From assembly GCA_016748015.1 (NCBI GenBank), contig JAAOMT010000571.1:1243095-1307094 (forward strand): a stretch of DNA of 64,000 bases. Reading direction: 5' to 3'. This document shows, piece after piece, positions 10,790-23,744 of the stretch (the stretch's first letter is position 1; the number at the start of each line of letters is the position of its first letter). This DNA is from Geosiphon pyriformis. Taxonomy: Eukaryota; Glomeromycota; Glomeromycetes; Archaeosporales; Geosiphonaceae. The position numbers and the translations under genes are program-made. Below the pieces are notes generated by a model that saw nothing but the letters and a program-made list of their open reading frames with translations, did not search any database and was not told the origin of the DNA.

Positions 10790-13721
10790 TTTTATTAAAG
10801 TTTAATAAATACAGTCCAATTGCTATTTAATATACAGAAACAAAATTAAAAGTTTTAGTTAAATGTAATTTACACTCTTTTTACATGTGGCCAGTTACTC
10901 AAACTAATTAAAAACATGCTATATTAATGCTTTAGAAGAAAACTTATTCAAAAAAGACATTTTTTAAACAACTTTAAACAATATAGTATTATTAAAAATT
11001 AAGCCTACTAATTAGCTAACTGTTTTAAAGGCATTAAACTTAATATTAGCTGGTTCATATTTCAAAAGTAATAATAAATTAGAAAATATATTATTAATAA
11101 TAACAAACAAATCCATATAGAGACCAAATATATTAATGTCCTTATAATTACACTTATTTTTTAGAACAATCATATTTCACTTTAGTTTACCTATAGTTTT
11201 GCTAAAAGTACCCATATGTACTAAGATCTTATTGACTTTAAAACTAAGAACACTGCTTAATATAAGATTACTTTAAACAAATTACTTAAACATAATAACT
11301 AATATACCAATAGGCTAAACAATCAAATTAACCAAAGTTAATAAGTTAACCAAATCAGATTTCAGAAATACCAGCAGAAAAAAAATCAAAGAATTATTAA
11401 CAACTACAGAAAAAAAAGCAAAAACCACCAAAAAAAAAAATCCAAAAAAATCTAGAAAAGCAAATATCTTAACATAAAAAATATTATTTACAAATTATGG
11501 TTTGAACATTTTGAAAGTTTTGAAAAAAAAAAGTGAAGAAACTTTACAGTTTACAGCCAGATAGTTTATTTTTTGACACCTAAAACAGTGCTAACAACCA
11601 GAAGTTTTTTATTAGATACAGCATTTTCTTAGTATATTAGTCTTAAAAACTATAGTATTTAAGTCAATCTAAGATTTAAATATAACCAAGCAAACTGAAA
11701 ACAATAATCAAAATTAAGAAAATAAGAAATAAAACATGTTCAATCACCAATCTGAAAAATTATATTATTGATTTTAAAAGCAGTACAGTCAGAAGAAAGA
11801 TTGATCAACTTGGTTTTAAATCTATTATAAAACAAAATAGTTTCATTTTGATTTACCAAGAAAAAGATCTCAACACTATTTTTATTCATCAAAATTAACC
11901 AATAATTTAAAACAGATACAGCAAAGTCTAATTTATTAAAATAAACAACCACATATTGTCAAATACTAATAGGTTTTAGCATAACATAGCAAACACACCA
12001 AAAGCTGTTTTAATAACTAATAATAGTTTTCTAAGCACTATCAATAATTGTACTAAAAATCAATAAGAAAGATGTTTTAGTTTTTATCTGGTCAGTTCAA
12101 TTCTTAAAAACAGATAACTCCATAAAAAATAGTTGTTTTGCTTATAAAATTAGTGAAAATCTGTTAAAAAACACCACATTTGACAATACAACCAGTAGTT
12201 AATTTTGGTCTATTTTCAAATAATATGCTAGATAATACAACAGAAATTTTATCTAAAATCTTATTAAAAATTACAAAAGGGTTTGGTGTAACAATAACAA
12301 AAATAAATAACTGTTTCCACTTTTTTGAATCTTTGGTTTTTTTGATCATTTTTTTGAAAAAATAGTACCAGCAACACTAGATATAAAAGCTATAAAAAAA
12401 AAAACCAGTTTGTTAACTAATTTGTTATTAAAAAATTTTGGGCTTTTAAAAAAAATAAAGACAATACTAAAATTAACTTAAGTATGTCTCTTTGAAAAAA
12501 CTTTAACTGAAAAAAAGTTAGTCAAAGATAAAAAAAATGCTTTGGTAGTTATTAAAAGCAGTCTTTTATTATTAATATTTAAAGAAAAAGCTTTCAAAAT
12601 ATTTTGTTTAGCAGCTTTTATAATAAAAAGTACTTCTTTAATTAAAACTTTATTAAGTATTTTAAAAAAAATAATAAGTGCAGCTTTTTTACTTTTTGTT
12701 ATAATTATGGTCATAAAATTAAGAAGACAAAAAGTGTTAAATATACAAAAGTATTTTTAATATTATTAAAAAATATATCAAAAAAAAACATTATAAAATA
12801 TAATAGAAGTGGAAAGAAGAAAACCAGAAACCATTACAAAAGATTTAGCAATTTTAAATATGATTAAAAAGTGAAAACTATTAATAAAAACTTTAATAAT
12901 AGTAACCAAAAAAATCTTAAAAGCAAATTTCACATAAAATAATTTAATATTGTTTTTAAAAATTAACTTAAATCCAACAAAGCCAAATAATAAATAAAAC
13001 AAAAAATTAATTAAGACCAATTTAATTTTAAAAATAGAATTAGACACCAAAGTAGAAGTTATCTATTTAAAAAATTTTTAATAATTAAAAATTGATTTTT
13101 AAATATTACTAAAGACAGCACCAAAAAACAAAAAAAATTAATTTAGTTTTTATTTAATCAGCCCAATTTTTAAGATTAAGTAATTTAATAAGCTATTTTG
13201 CTTTTAAAACTGGTAATGATTTACTAAAAAACACAATATTTAACAATATAGCCAGTAGTTAATCTTGGCTCATTATAAAAAATATGCTATTATTATTATT
13301 GTTTACATTAAAAAGAAAATTGATTGCTGTTAAAAAAATCTTATATAAGATTTTATTTGAAATTACAAAGAAGTTTGATATAACAATAATAAACACAAAC
13401 ATTTATTGTTGTTTTTTTTGAATTTTTGGCTGTTTTGGTTATTTATAAAGAAAAAATAGTGGTATTAATAATGATAGCAGAAAAAACCAGCTTGTTAACT
13501 GGTCTATTGTTAAATATTTTTGAACTTTTAAAAAGAATAAAAACAATATTGAAACTAATTCAAGTGTATTTTTTAAAAAAAATTTTGATTATAAAAAAAC
13601 TACTAATTAAAGATAAAAAAAATGTTTTAGAAATCATTAAAAACAGCTTTTTATTACTAATTTTTAAAAAAAAATTTTCAAAACATTTTATTTAGTTGTT
13701 TTAACAATAAAAAGACACTTT
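10790..13721 (-). repeat. AT-eroded LINE relic with repeated ORF1-like segments
   Basis: A LINE 3' UTR relic is visible at about 10,790-10,920 ('tttaataaatacagtccaattgctatttaatatacag' against 62,010-62,050). Upstream on the minus strand, 11,740-11,952 encodes NLSSDCTAFKINNIIFQIGD, which looks like an eroded protein segment. About 700 bp at 12,030-12,740 is repeated at 13,130-13,721; both contain 'ccagtagttaat' and 'accag(t/c)ttgttaact' landmarks and similar spacing. The second copy stops abruptly where the T-rich tail complement of LINE-1 begins. None of the open frames here is an intact gene. Confidence 0.5.
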
Positions 13722-14113
13722 TTTTTTTTTATTACGTTTAACAAATGAAGTCCAAACACTACCTAGAACAATACATCAATGAAATGATCTAAACTAAGTG
13801 TGAATCATGCACTTAACCACATGTGACCAGCCACTCGAGCCAGTCAGGACAACACTACACAACTATATTAACAGAAACCATGTCACCAATATCTGAAAAA
13901 AACAAACAAGACTTGTAAAAGCCAAAAAGGATGCCAAAGGCTTTAGTAACACCAAGCAATTTAATCACACCAGATGACAACCTCAAAACCGAACCAAAAA
14001 CTGGGATGGAAATTGATCCATCTGCTGGGATCAGACTATTCTTTTCCATAAAAGCACAATACTTGGTACAGACCAACCAAATATTATTCCTAAAAGCAGA
14101 GCATAGAGAGTGC
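13722..14113 (-). pseudogene. LINE-1 piece 6: ORF2 C-terminus, 3' UTR and poly-A tail
   Basis: The T-run at 13,722-13,735 is the poly-A tail complement. Upstream on the minus strand is the 3' UTR, shared with 7000-7107, and the last part of ORF2, containing KYCAFMEKNSLIPADG and VIKLLGVTKAFGILFGF. These correspond to MKKHGLIPID and VVKLLGISEAFGIHFGF in LINE-3. The coding sequence continues without loss into piece 5 at 33,353 once element A and one GTGC target copy are removed, giving VKITDFMHSLCSAFRNNIW across the joint. Confidence 0.85.
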
Positions 14114-15109
14114 TGTTACCAGAGGTTTTTGGTCTCTTTTCTTAAATGTTGTTGATGCTTGTTTGCTGTAAATTCACGTTTTCTGGATGTGGTTGAACCT
14201 CCAGTAACTGAATTTATCTTCAAATTATCTCCTATAATTTGAACTTGCTGGGCTTATGAATGGAATGGCCAATTCCGTGCCAGTTACTTTGTATAGTTAC
14301 ATTGTAGTAAACATTAACTCTTTCTTAGGAATTGCTCATCTAGAAGCTTACTAAATTGTGTGTAGTTATTTTTGCTGTGAAAGTCAACTCTTCTACAGGA
14401 ATCTTGTCTGTAGGCTACTCTAATGATTATAATAATAAAAGAAAAGAAAAGAAAAGAAAAGGAAAGAAAAAGAAGAAATGAGGAATTGATTTGTTAAAGT
14501 CGTTTTGGATCCAGGCCTGAAAGTGTTTTAACAGTCTACTGAAATTGGTAGCTAATCAATTTCAAACTGTTAGTTGTGTTTTTGAGGATTTTCCAAGTGC
14601 AATAATTTAAAAAATTTGGTTTTTCGAATTATTTAATATTTATTTCTTTTTGTGTGTGTAGGAATAGTTCTAAGTAATAAATCTAAAGTAAGATACATTT
14701 TCTCGAAGAGAGAAGCTCTTCTTTTATACAACTTGTTGTAACACTATTCTATAAACTTGAACTTTGCTCTTTTCTACAATTTCACTGAACTGAAGATACA
14801 TTTCGGCGAACTACAGGTTATTTCTGCGAACTATTGGATATTTCAGTGAACTATCAATTATTTCGGCGAATTTCTACAAATTTTGGCAAACTTTTTGAAT
14901 GTTATATAGTTTGGGGTATTGCATAATTGATCATCACAATTAGGTTACATTTGTGTTATGTACAAATTGGGTTATTAATTAAATAATAATTTCAGACATT
15001 TTGTTAATATACTAAGTGATAATTTGAAATGATAATATATGTTAATTAATGATAGGAATTATAAAGATAATTTCATGCTAAATAATATCTCTAATTTCGT
15101 CTGGTAACA
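14114..15109 (-). repeat. Element A 3' LTR
   Basis: 996 bp, the same length as the partner LTR at 32,357-33,352. It contains an (AAAAG)n-like tract at about 14,430-14,480, a TATA-like block 'cttttataca' near 14,721 (TATAAAAG on the minus strand) and TTCGGCGAA-type units at about 14,790-14,890. The polypurine tract adjoins its 5' side: the minus strand reads GAGGAGGAGATTA just before TGTTAC. Confidence 0.9.
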
Positions 15110-15797
15110 TAATCTCCTCCTCAAGACTAAGCTCTATCGAAGTCCAAGTACTGTCTGTAATTTCCAGATAGTAATCCAAAATTATTAAAGAAATTTGGTC
15201 TGAAAATTGTTTAAATTTCGGTTCTGTGAGCTTTCCAATATATTGTATCTTCAAAAGTCATAAAATTGGGTTTTGTAGGACATTTTCACAGATGTGAAAT
15301 AGGTCATAAAGTCTAAAAGCAGCTCTGAGTTTGTAGTGACTGTTTGTTAGTCTAACTGTTGTCTTGAATTTGTTGTGGAGTTGTTTCTGAATAGCTTCTT
15401 TTGTGAGGTTTGCTGTTGTAAGTTCCAGTTTCCGTTTGTAGAGTGTTTTTCCAATGTGGAAATATCTATAAATTGGAGGATATTCAGTGTTTTCCTCATT
15501 GAGACACAGTTGAAGTCTTTGTTGAATTGTAGCATTTGGTGGAATACTAATCGGAGTGAGCATTAGGTTTTCTCTTAAAGCAAGCTTTAAAAGTTCTGGC
15601 AGGTGAATTCCAGAATAACTTCTTGTGTTTTTCTTATATGGGTGATATTTTCGTGAATTTGGGGCTAATTTTTTAACTACTTCTGTTTGGGTATAATTAA
15701 TGTGGTTTCCAGTGACAGTAATAGATAATTCGGGTATTGTTTTTAAAGCTAACATTAGTTTTTGGGATAATTGTTGAATGTTTTAAGAAATAGCCAT
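15078..15797 (-). pseudogene. Element A ORF3 (post-integrase ORF running into the 3' LTR)
   Basis: A 720-nt frame (239 codons plus stop) starts MAIS and ends LSLEEEIMLPDEIRDII. The EEEIM codons are the polypurine tract, and the last ten codons plus the TAG lie inside the LTR. The copy in element C has exactly the same length and the F copy is homologous. Two in-frame stops are visible: TAA at codon 5 (Gln in C) and TGA after QNPIL (Gln in B). No membrane segment or signal peptide is apparent, so it is not an obvious envelope. The family is not recognised; conservation in two divergent element families argues for function. Confidence 0.7.
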
Positions 15798-15904
15798 TAT
15801 AAGAGATTTGAAAATAAAAAAAAATTATTTTTGGTGTATGGGTTTTTATATTATTTTTGTTTTGATTATTTTTAAATTATAAGGGAGTAACTAGTAAAAT
15901 TAAA

Positions 15905-17290
15905 TTAAGTGTTCAGGTTGGAAGGTTGTTCAATCACAACTATTGGTTCTAAGTTTTGGGGAATATCTTCGGGATTGACTAAAGGGGAATGTATACCAAT
16001 TTGTAGAATTAATGGTTCAGGATTGTTTCTGAAATGATAGTGTTTCAAACAATCTCTATGTGCAACTTTTGCTAAGATTTTGTCATCAAGTCTTAGTTTG
16101 TATGATCCATTGCCTAGGACTTCATGGATAAAGAATGGTCCATCTCATTTATTTTCAAATTTTCCACTCCATTGTTTTTCAGCTTTAGTTCTGTGTAAGA
16201 GAACTTTGTTTCCAATTTTAAATTTATTGGTGACTGAAAGCAATTTGTCATCATGCCGTTCTTTTTGTCAAGCTTGGGAGTGTTCAATATGGGTGACTGC
16301 TATTTGTTATTTTTCTTCCAACGTGCTAAGCAGAGTGTAGGCTCTTCGTTGAAGTGTTTCCTGGAAATTGTTTTTATTGATTGGTTGTGCTGGGTATGTT
16401 TCCACTGTGAACTTAATTGGTAGCGTTGCTGTCCTTCCGTAAGTTAAATTAAATGGTGTGTGTTTTGTGGTATCTTGTTTTAGTGTTCTATATGCTAGTA
16501 ATACTGATGGAATAAAGATATCCCATTCTTGCTCAAAATCAGTTGAGACTTTGGCTAATGACTCACACAATGTTCTGTTAAAATGTTCCACAAGTCCGTT
16601 TGTTTGTGGATGGTAGGACAAAGACAAAGGTCTTTTGACATTGAATCGTTCACAAATTTCTTGTATTAGGTTGTTCACAAAGTGTGTTCCCTGGTCGGAT
16701 AAAAGTTCAATTGAACATCCGTGTCTACAAATAATGTCTTCGTAGATGAAATTTGCTACTGATTTCGCATCTGCTTGTTGAATGGCTTTGGCTTCGGGCC
16801 ATTTAGTAAGATAGTCTACAGCTACTGCAATATAACAGTTTTCTTGAGTGGTAATAGATAATGGTCTGACTAAATTGATACCAACTTGGTCAAAGAGTTG
16901 TCCAACTTTGATTGGATTTAATGGTTCAGTAGGGTGTGTTCCTTCTCTTCTTTGACAACTATCACAAGATTCGACATATTCGTGAATGTCTTTCCTCATT
17001 CGAGGCCAAAAGTAGTATTCTAGTGTTCTTTGAGTGGTGCTATCTTTTCCGAAGTGTGCTGATGAAGGATCTGAGTGCATGTTGTATAATATGGTCTTTT
17101 TTTTCTGTTCTTGTATTAGTCTGAGTGGTTTGTCTGGGTTTTTGAAATTTTGATGATAAATAATGTTGTTATGTAGAAAATATTGTTTGGCTTGTTGTTG
17201 TAGTTGATGTTTTTTATCTGGAGACCAATCTGTTGGGATTGTTAATGTTTTTAAATATTGTTTGAGATTGTTGTAGTTTTCTGAATTCAT
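15905..17290 (-). pseudogene. Element A integrase
   Basis: The 1386-nt frame opens with ATG (MNSENYNNLKQYLKTLTIP), 48 nt downstream of the RNase H stop codon. It carries the HHCC zinc-binding domain (H near SAHF, then CDSC), the DDE core (INLVRPLS, LLSDQGTHFV, QTNGLVEHFNRTL) and a C-terminal KAEKQWSGKFENK block like the Ty3 integrase GPY/F region. It would catalyse strand transfer of element cDNA into the chromosome. There are three stops near the C-terminal third: TAA after LEEK, TGA in HSQA-stop-QKE, and TGA for Trp in ENK-stop-DGP. The length is identical in A, B and C. Confidence 0.9.
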
Positions 17291-17339
17291 TGTTTGTTGG
17301 CTCTTTTGGTTGGTTAAGTTGAGTATTGGTTTTTGTTTT

Positions 17340-20300
17340 CTAATCTTGTCTTATTCTGGAAAGACAGTCAACATTGGTGTGGAGTTTTCCTGGTTTGTGA
17401 TGTACTATGTATTGATAGTTTGCTAGAAATCCTGTCCATTGGGTTTGTTTTGCATTCAGCTGAGTATTTTTGTTCTAAAGCCATTTGAGTCCAATATTAT
17501 CAGTGATAATATCGAATTCTTTAGGCCTGAGATAAAGGTTGAAGTGATGTAGAGCCCAAATTATGGTTGCTGTTTCTAGTTCTGTGGCAGGGTAGTTTTT
17601 CTCAGCTGGTTTTAATGTTCTGCTAGCATAGGCAATTACTCGCTCATTTCCATTGTCATCTAGTTGTGATAAGATGGCACCAAAGGCAGTATATGAAGCA
17701 TCTGTAACTAGTCAAAATCGGTTGCTGAAATCCGGGTAGGCGAGAATTGGGGCTGTTGTCAGTTTTTCCTTGAGAATTTCAAAAGCTTTTTGGTGTTCGG
17801 TAGTCCATTTGTATTCAACGTTTTTGGTGGTGAGCTGGTTGAAGGGTTTTGCAATTTCTGAGAATCTTTTGATAAACTTCTAATAGTAGAATGCTAATCC
17901 TATGAATCCTCTTAGTTCTGTAGTATTTTGTGGAACTTTGAAGTTCTTAACAGCACTGATTTTTTCTGGATCTGGTTTGACTCCTTCTTCACTAACTATG
18001 TGACCAAGAAAGGCCAAACTTGTTTTTCCAAAATGGCATTTTTCAATGTTTAGTTTTAATCCTGCTCTACATAATCATTAAAAAACTTCTTGCAGATGAA
18101 TTAAATGGAGTTCAAAAGATGGAGAATAAACATCAGTGTTATCAAGATAGACAATTACTGATTTCCAAAGGAATTCAGCATATATAACATCCATGAGTCT
18201 TTGGAATGTTGCTGGCGCATTGCATAATCCAAAGGGCATTACATTAAATTCGTAGTTTCCTCCTTGTGTTGTGAATGCTGTTTTGGGGCGGTCCTTGGGA
18301 TCCATGGCAACTTGCCAGTATTCACTTTCTAGGTCTAATGTTGAAAAGTATTTAGATTTTCCAAGAGCATCTAACATGTCATTGATTTGCGGAAGAGGGT
18401 AAGCATCCCCAATGATGACACTATTGAGTTGTCAATAATCAACACAAAATTGTATCTTTCTATTCTTCTTTTTAACTAGGACCACCAGTGAGGCCCATGG
18501 ACTCATTGATGGTTAGATAAGCTCATTGTTAAGCATCCGTTGTACTTCTTCTTGGATAAATTGGTGGCTTTCTGGAGCAACTTGGTAGGCTTGTTGTTAT
18601 CTTGGTTTGGCATCTCCTGTATAGATTTGGTGTTGCACCAAATCAGTTCTTCCTAAGTCATTGTTGTTTTCGGTGAAGATATTGGCAAAATCTGCAATTA
18701 GTTTCTTGAACTGGTTTTGTTGTTGTGGTTCAAGTTGTCCCATGTTGATTCGAGATAGTTTTTCCATAACAATATGGTAGTTTTCAGAGCTGGGATTTGG
18801 GTTGATTTTTGGTAGTGAATGTTCAATAATTTCAGAAAAATTGGGGACTGTTTGGGGTAATTTTTGTTGAAAGATGTTACTGTGAATGATTCCAATTTCT
18901 AAGTTATTTAATAAAACTATGGGATAATTGTTGGGATTGTAAAAAGTAACTCAGACTTTCTTTGTTCCTTCTGGAATATAAATGTTTGGGATCAAGATAT
19001 TATGTTTCAAGCAGATTTGTTCGTTTGATTCAAAAATTTGTTGTGTGTTTGTTGGCTTTTCACAAATGTAAATTTCAGGGTGTTCTCCAAAGAATGAAAT
19101 GGTAATTAGTTGTAGAAGTTGTAAAATCTGGTGAGATTCTTTCTGTTCATTGAGAGCTATGTTTACTGGAACTGTGAAACATCCAGTTGAACCAAAACTT
19201 TGTGTTCCTTTTTCGCTTTTTCCCAACTGTTCTCTTTGATTAACTAATTGTAAACCTGAAATGTTGATTAAGGGTAAATAGATAGTTTGAGCAATTTTTT
19301 CAGCATATCTAATTTTGAAAGGTTTATCAGTTTCATTTTGTAACATAACTGTGATGTCTCCTGTGTATCCAGCATCGATGATTCCTCCTCTAACATTGAT
19401 TTCTTTGCTTGCCAAGAATGATTAAGAAGCAATTTGAACCATTGCTCCTAGTGGGATTTCGAGGGCAATTTTGAGGTTGATTTTTGTGAGAGATTTGGGT
19501 TTGAGAGTAAGAATATCTTTTCCTGGATATCTTAGATCATATTCAGCATCAATCTTGTGGGCTTTTTTTGGTTTTATTCCTTGTCTATTGTTGTTGAAAT
19601 ATTTGAGTTGTAAAGCAGGCTGATTTTCAATAAGATAGATGGGTGTTGTCTCAATTTTTTCTGTCGCTTCAAGTTCTCCGAATTCAATTTTATTCTCATC
19701 ATTTTCGCTGGGCAAGGGGATACTAAGAGCATAGCATTCGGGACACCATTGTTCATCACAAGGCATAATGCATTCTTTACATAGCCTAATGTTTATTTGC
19801 TCTAATCGTTGAATTTAAGCTTCTTGGGTCAGGTAGGTGTGACTTGCAATTTGGTGATAGACTTCTATTTCATCTTTGTAATCAAATCCAGCTAATTCTA
19901 TAGTGTATTCAATGTATTCTGCTTCCTTTATTTGACAAACATCTTCTTTGGTAGCTCCATTAATTAATGTTATTGCTAAGTCGAAAATCATCTTAGCATC
20001 ATGAGGGTAGTGATAAAGTTTGTTGAGAGCACTATTATATGCTGCATTAAAGGGTGTTCCTCTTTTTACTTTTTCTGAAATTGATAAAGCATATTGGCAG
20101 GTCTGATCGCAAACACCTTCTCTCATTGCTACATCAATCCAATTGCATTCTTCTGGTAGCATATCTCCACAAGTCAAACAAGGGATGTTGTCCCATTTTC
20201 CGCTCTTTTTTATTAAATGGCCCCATCGCTCTCTGTGGCAAGTTTTGCAGTAATAACAAGTATGATTCTCATATTCTTCTTCAGGTGAAATGCAGGCTCC

Positions 20301-22816
20301 CATTGATGATAGTTTCTTGTGACAGTCCTTACATTTAAGGGGAATATAGGGGCGTTGTTTCCTTGGTTCAGGTTTTGAGTAAGGTATATTCCATCCAGAG
20401 GTTTCGGGTTTAGTGTGTGGAGTAAAATGTTCTTTTTCTGTTTTATCGGCCCAATTGAATGTTAATCCCAGAGCCATGAATGTTTCAATGAGAGGTTTTT
20501 CCTCTTCCAGTTCGAATTCAAAAGCTGGGACTTTTTCAGAGCGTTTGTTGAATGTACCACAAATGGCAGGTACTCGGGCATGTTGTTCTTGGTAGGAGAT
20601 TGTTAACTTTTGTGTTTCCCAATTCAGATTAGCATTGGCTTTTTGAAGCCAATCATTTCCGACGAGAGCTTGGTATTGGGGTGCATCCATTACAAGAACT
20701 TTAACTGGAATAGTAATTCCATCAAGAGTGAATGGAAAATTGTCAATTTTTCCTACTGAGGTCTTTTTCATGCCATCGGCAGTGACGATTACTGTTTGAG
20801 CTGGTCAGTCAACATTTCTTTTCAACTGTTGTATTAACTGGTAGGTAATAATGCTTCCGGCGGATCCACTGTCTAGGATCAAGCGAATTGTCTTTCCTTC
20901 GACTTCGGCTTCAGTGTACATGGCCGTGATTGCTTTTTGTTCATTGGCGGCTGTATTGTTAAGCAGAAATGGTGACTCATTTGCTTCAAACTCAAAAGGG
21001 AATATATCTGAAAGGTTAGTGTTTTCAGCAATTCTGGCTGGTGGAATTGTGATGAGAGTATAGGAAGGGTTTTGTTGTTGTTGTGCTGCAGCTCTACCTT
21101 CCAAAAGTACAGTATGGTGAAAATCCTGTTCTTCTGGTATTGTTAAATAACTGGGTTGAGTGTGGTAGTAGTTGGATCTTGGTTGAGTGGTATTTCGGGG
21201 AACCAATTGGTTGTTCGAACTGATTCTATTGTTGTTTACTTGGTATCGGTTTTGTGGTGTGAATTGATTTTGTGTAATCAGTCTTTAAGTAGGTACTTGA
21301 TAATATTGTGTGGGTGGTTGTTGGTATTGCTGTTGGATTGGCTGTGGGGCTGGCTGATAATAGTTATTTTGGTATTGGGGTCTTGGTGGATAGTAAGCTG
21401 GTGGTGGTGGTTGATAATAAAATTGCTGTGGTGGAGGGTAACGTTGATTACTCCTATTTTGTTGGTCTTGTTATAGCTTTCTGCAATCTTTTTTCCAGTG
21501 GCCAGAGATTCCACAGTAATGGCAATTCTGAGGCTGGTTATTGGAAAGTGGTGCAAAGTTATTTTGATTTCGTCTTTGGAGTGGTTGATATCTTTGGGAT
21601 TGCTGTTGTTGTTGATTGGTGAAATAGTTTTCAATCTTCTTTGTGAGTTGGTCAATTTTTTCCTCGGCTGTTGAGCTGGTTTCTTCAATTGCCAAATTTA
21701 CAAGTTTTGTGCGGTTGGCCTCTTCCATGGTCATTTCGTATCTTTTTGCATGCTGTATAGCAGAGTTTAAATCTTCTGGCACATGTGGGCGAACCTTTTT
21801 AATTAGTTTATCTTTTAAACCAGCAATAAATTGATCCAAGATTTGAGCATTGAAATAATAATTGTTTGTCTCGAGTTGGCGAATTCGTCTGAGAAGTTTG
21901 TTGAATTTCCCAATATAAGTCATAACGGATTCGGAGGGTTCTTGTTTGATATTTTGAAAACGATTGCAAAGAGTGATGGAGGTGTTATTGTCAATGAACT
22001 GTTCAAGGAAGGCTGTTTTGAAAGCGTTCCAATCATTGAATGGGGCAGTAAGGTTTTCAAACCATTCTTCTGCTGTTCCTTTGAGAAAGTAGGGAATTGT
22101 TCTTAACATTCTGGCAGCATTCCATCCATTTGCATCTCCAGCTTTAGTAACTTGGTCGAGCCATTTTTGGGGACTGGTCTCAATGTCTTCTCCATTAAAT
22201 TCAGGGATTTTTGCGATGTATGTTGTCATTTCATCTTCTTCGTTTTCACTGTCTATTGATTTTTCTTCAGATATTTCAGGTTCATTTTTTTTGTTCACTG
22301 CTGTCTCAGAGTGTTCACTTTGGTTTTTAGCTAGAAAGTCAAGGAGATTGGAACTAGTTTGAAGGGGTTCTTGTTGTCTGGTGGGACTTCTGAGTGATGT
22401 AAAATCTTTTGGTCTTGCAAATCAATTCAAGGGTGAATTAGGTGTTTGTGTTTGTGCAAGTAAAGCTGGAAAAAATGTGATAGTAAGTGGAAGTTTTGAA
22501 CTGGTTCCTTGTTCAGGTGTTTGTAAATGTTTGAATGATATTTTGGGAGTATTGGGTGTTGTGTGAACAGGTCGGTTATCTCTTTGTCTTTTGTTGCTAC
22601 TGGTTTCAAGTTCAGATTTAAGTTCAAAGACAAATTGTGCGTTTGCAGGATATTTTTCTTTACAGAATCAAATGATATTATAATCAAGTTCCTCAAAATA
22701 AGTAGCATAAGCTTCAGCACTAATGTTTTCTGATTCAGTGTTGGAATAGTGTAGTATGTTCTCAAGAAGATCTCTTTTAACTGTTGTAATGTTATAGTTT
22801 CCAAAGAGATAGTCAT
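17340..22816 (-). pseudogene. Element A Gag-protease-dUTPase-RT-RNase H polyprotein (main part)
   Basis: The frame continues from the Gag N-terminus at 32,172-32,311 after removal of element B, with no frame change from 22,816 to the terminal TAG at 17,340-17,342. Order: Gag capsid (MTTYIAKIPEFNGEDIE, near 22,230), CCHC knuckle (CHYCGISGHWKKDC), protease (LILDSGSAGSIIT), Cys-rich modules (CKDC..CYYCKTC..CLTC; then CKEC..CPEC), dUTPase (GGIIDAGYTGDI, FGSTG), RT, RNase H. The RT box reads YLDN instead of YLDD. The dUTPase motif-2 Arg codon is TAA. Further stops replace Arg, Trp or Gln codons. The copy is inactive. Confidence 0.9.
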
Positions 22817-23085
22817 TGTTACTGGAGGTTTTTGGTCTCTTTTCTGTAATGTTGTTGATACTTATTTGCTGTGAATTCACGTTTTCTGGATGTGGTTGAA
22901 CCTCCAGTAACTGAATTTATCTTCAAATTATCTCCTATAATTTGAACTGCTGGGCTTATAAGTGGAATGGCCAATTCTGTGCCAGTTGCTTTATGTAGTT
23001 ACGTTGTAGTAAACGTCAACTCTTTCCCAGGAATTGCTCATCTGGAAGCTCACTAAAAATGTGTAGTTACTTTGCTGTGAAAGTC
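22817..23085 (-). repeat. Element B 3' LTR, truncated by the assembly gap
   Basis: The first 269 bases match the 5' LTR at 31,188-32,171 almost base for base, then run into Ns. About 715 bp of this LTR and the polypurine tract should lie in the gap if the LTRs are equal in length. Confidence 0.9.
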
Positions 23086-23744
23086 NNNNNNNNNNNNNNN
23101 NNNNNNNNNNNNNNNNNNNNNNNNNNNNNNNNNNNNNNNNNNNNNNNNNNNNNNNNNNNNNNNNNNNNNNNNNNNNNNNNNNNNNNNNNNNNNNNNNNNN
23201 NNNNNNNNNNNNNNNNNNNNNNNNNNNNNNNNNNNNNNNNNNNNNNNNNNNNNNNNNNNNNNNNNNNNNNNNNNNNNNNNNNNNNNNNNNNNNNNNNNNN
23301 NNNNNNNNNNNNNNNNNNNNNNNNNNNNNNNNNNNNNNNNNNNNNNNNNNNNNNNNNNNNNNNNNNNNNNNNNNNNNNNNNNNNNNNNNNNNNNNNNNNN
23401 NNNNNNNNNNNNNNNNNNNNNNNNNNNNNNNNNNNNNNNNNNNNNNNNNNNNNNNNNNNNNNNNNNNNNNNNNNNNNNNNNNNNNNNNNNNNNNNNNNNN
23501 NNNNNNNNNNNNNNNNNNNNNNNNNNNNNNNNNNNNNNNNNNNNNNNNNNNNNNNNNNNNNNNNNNNNNNNNNNNNNNNNNNNNNNNNNNNNNNNNNNNN
23601 NNNNNNNNNNNNNNNNNNNNNNNNNNNNNNNNNNNNNNNNNNNNNNNNNNNNNNNNNNNNNNNNNNNNNNNNNNNNNNNNNNNNNNNNNNNNNNNNNNNN
23701 NNNNNNNNNNNNNNNNNNNNNNNNNNNNNNNNNNNNNNNNNNNN
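23086..23744. other. Assembly gap of 659 N
   Basis: A run of N between the element B 3' LTR and the end of its ORF3. The missing part should be the rest of the LTR, the polypurine tract and the last ~30 codons of ORF3. Full-length equivalents in element C span slightly more than the gap, so its size is approximate. Confidence 0.99.

Noticed and set aside
15078-15797. ORF3 as a retroviral-type envelope
   Set aside because: No signal peptide, furin-like site or transmembrane segment is visible in any copy; only the map position fits.
21156-21622. Plus-strand open frames opposite the element A Gag C-terminus
   Set aside because: These are antisense shadows of Gln/Pro/Tyr-rich coding sequence; the minus strand carries the CCHC knuckle and protease.
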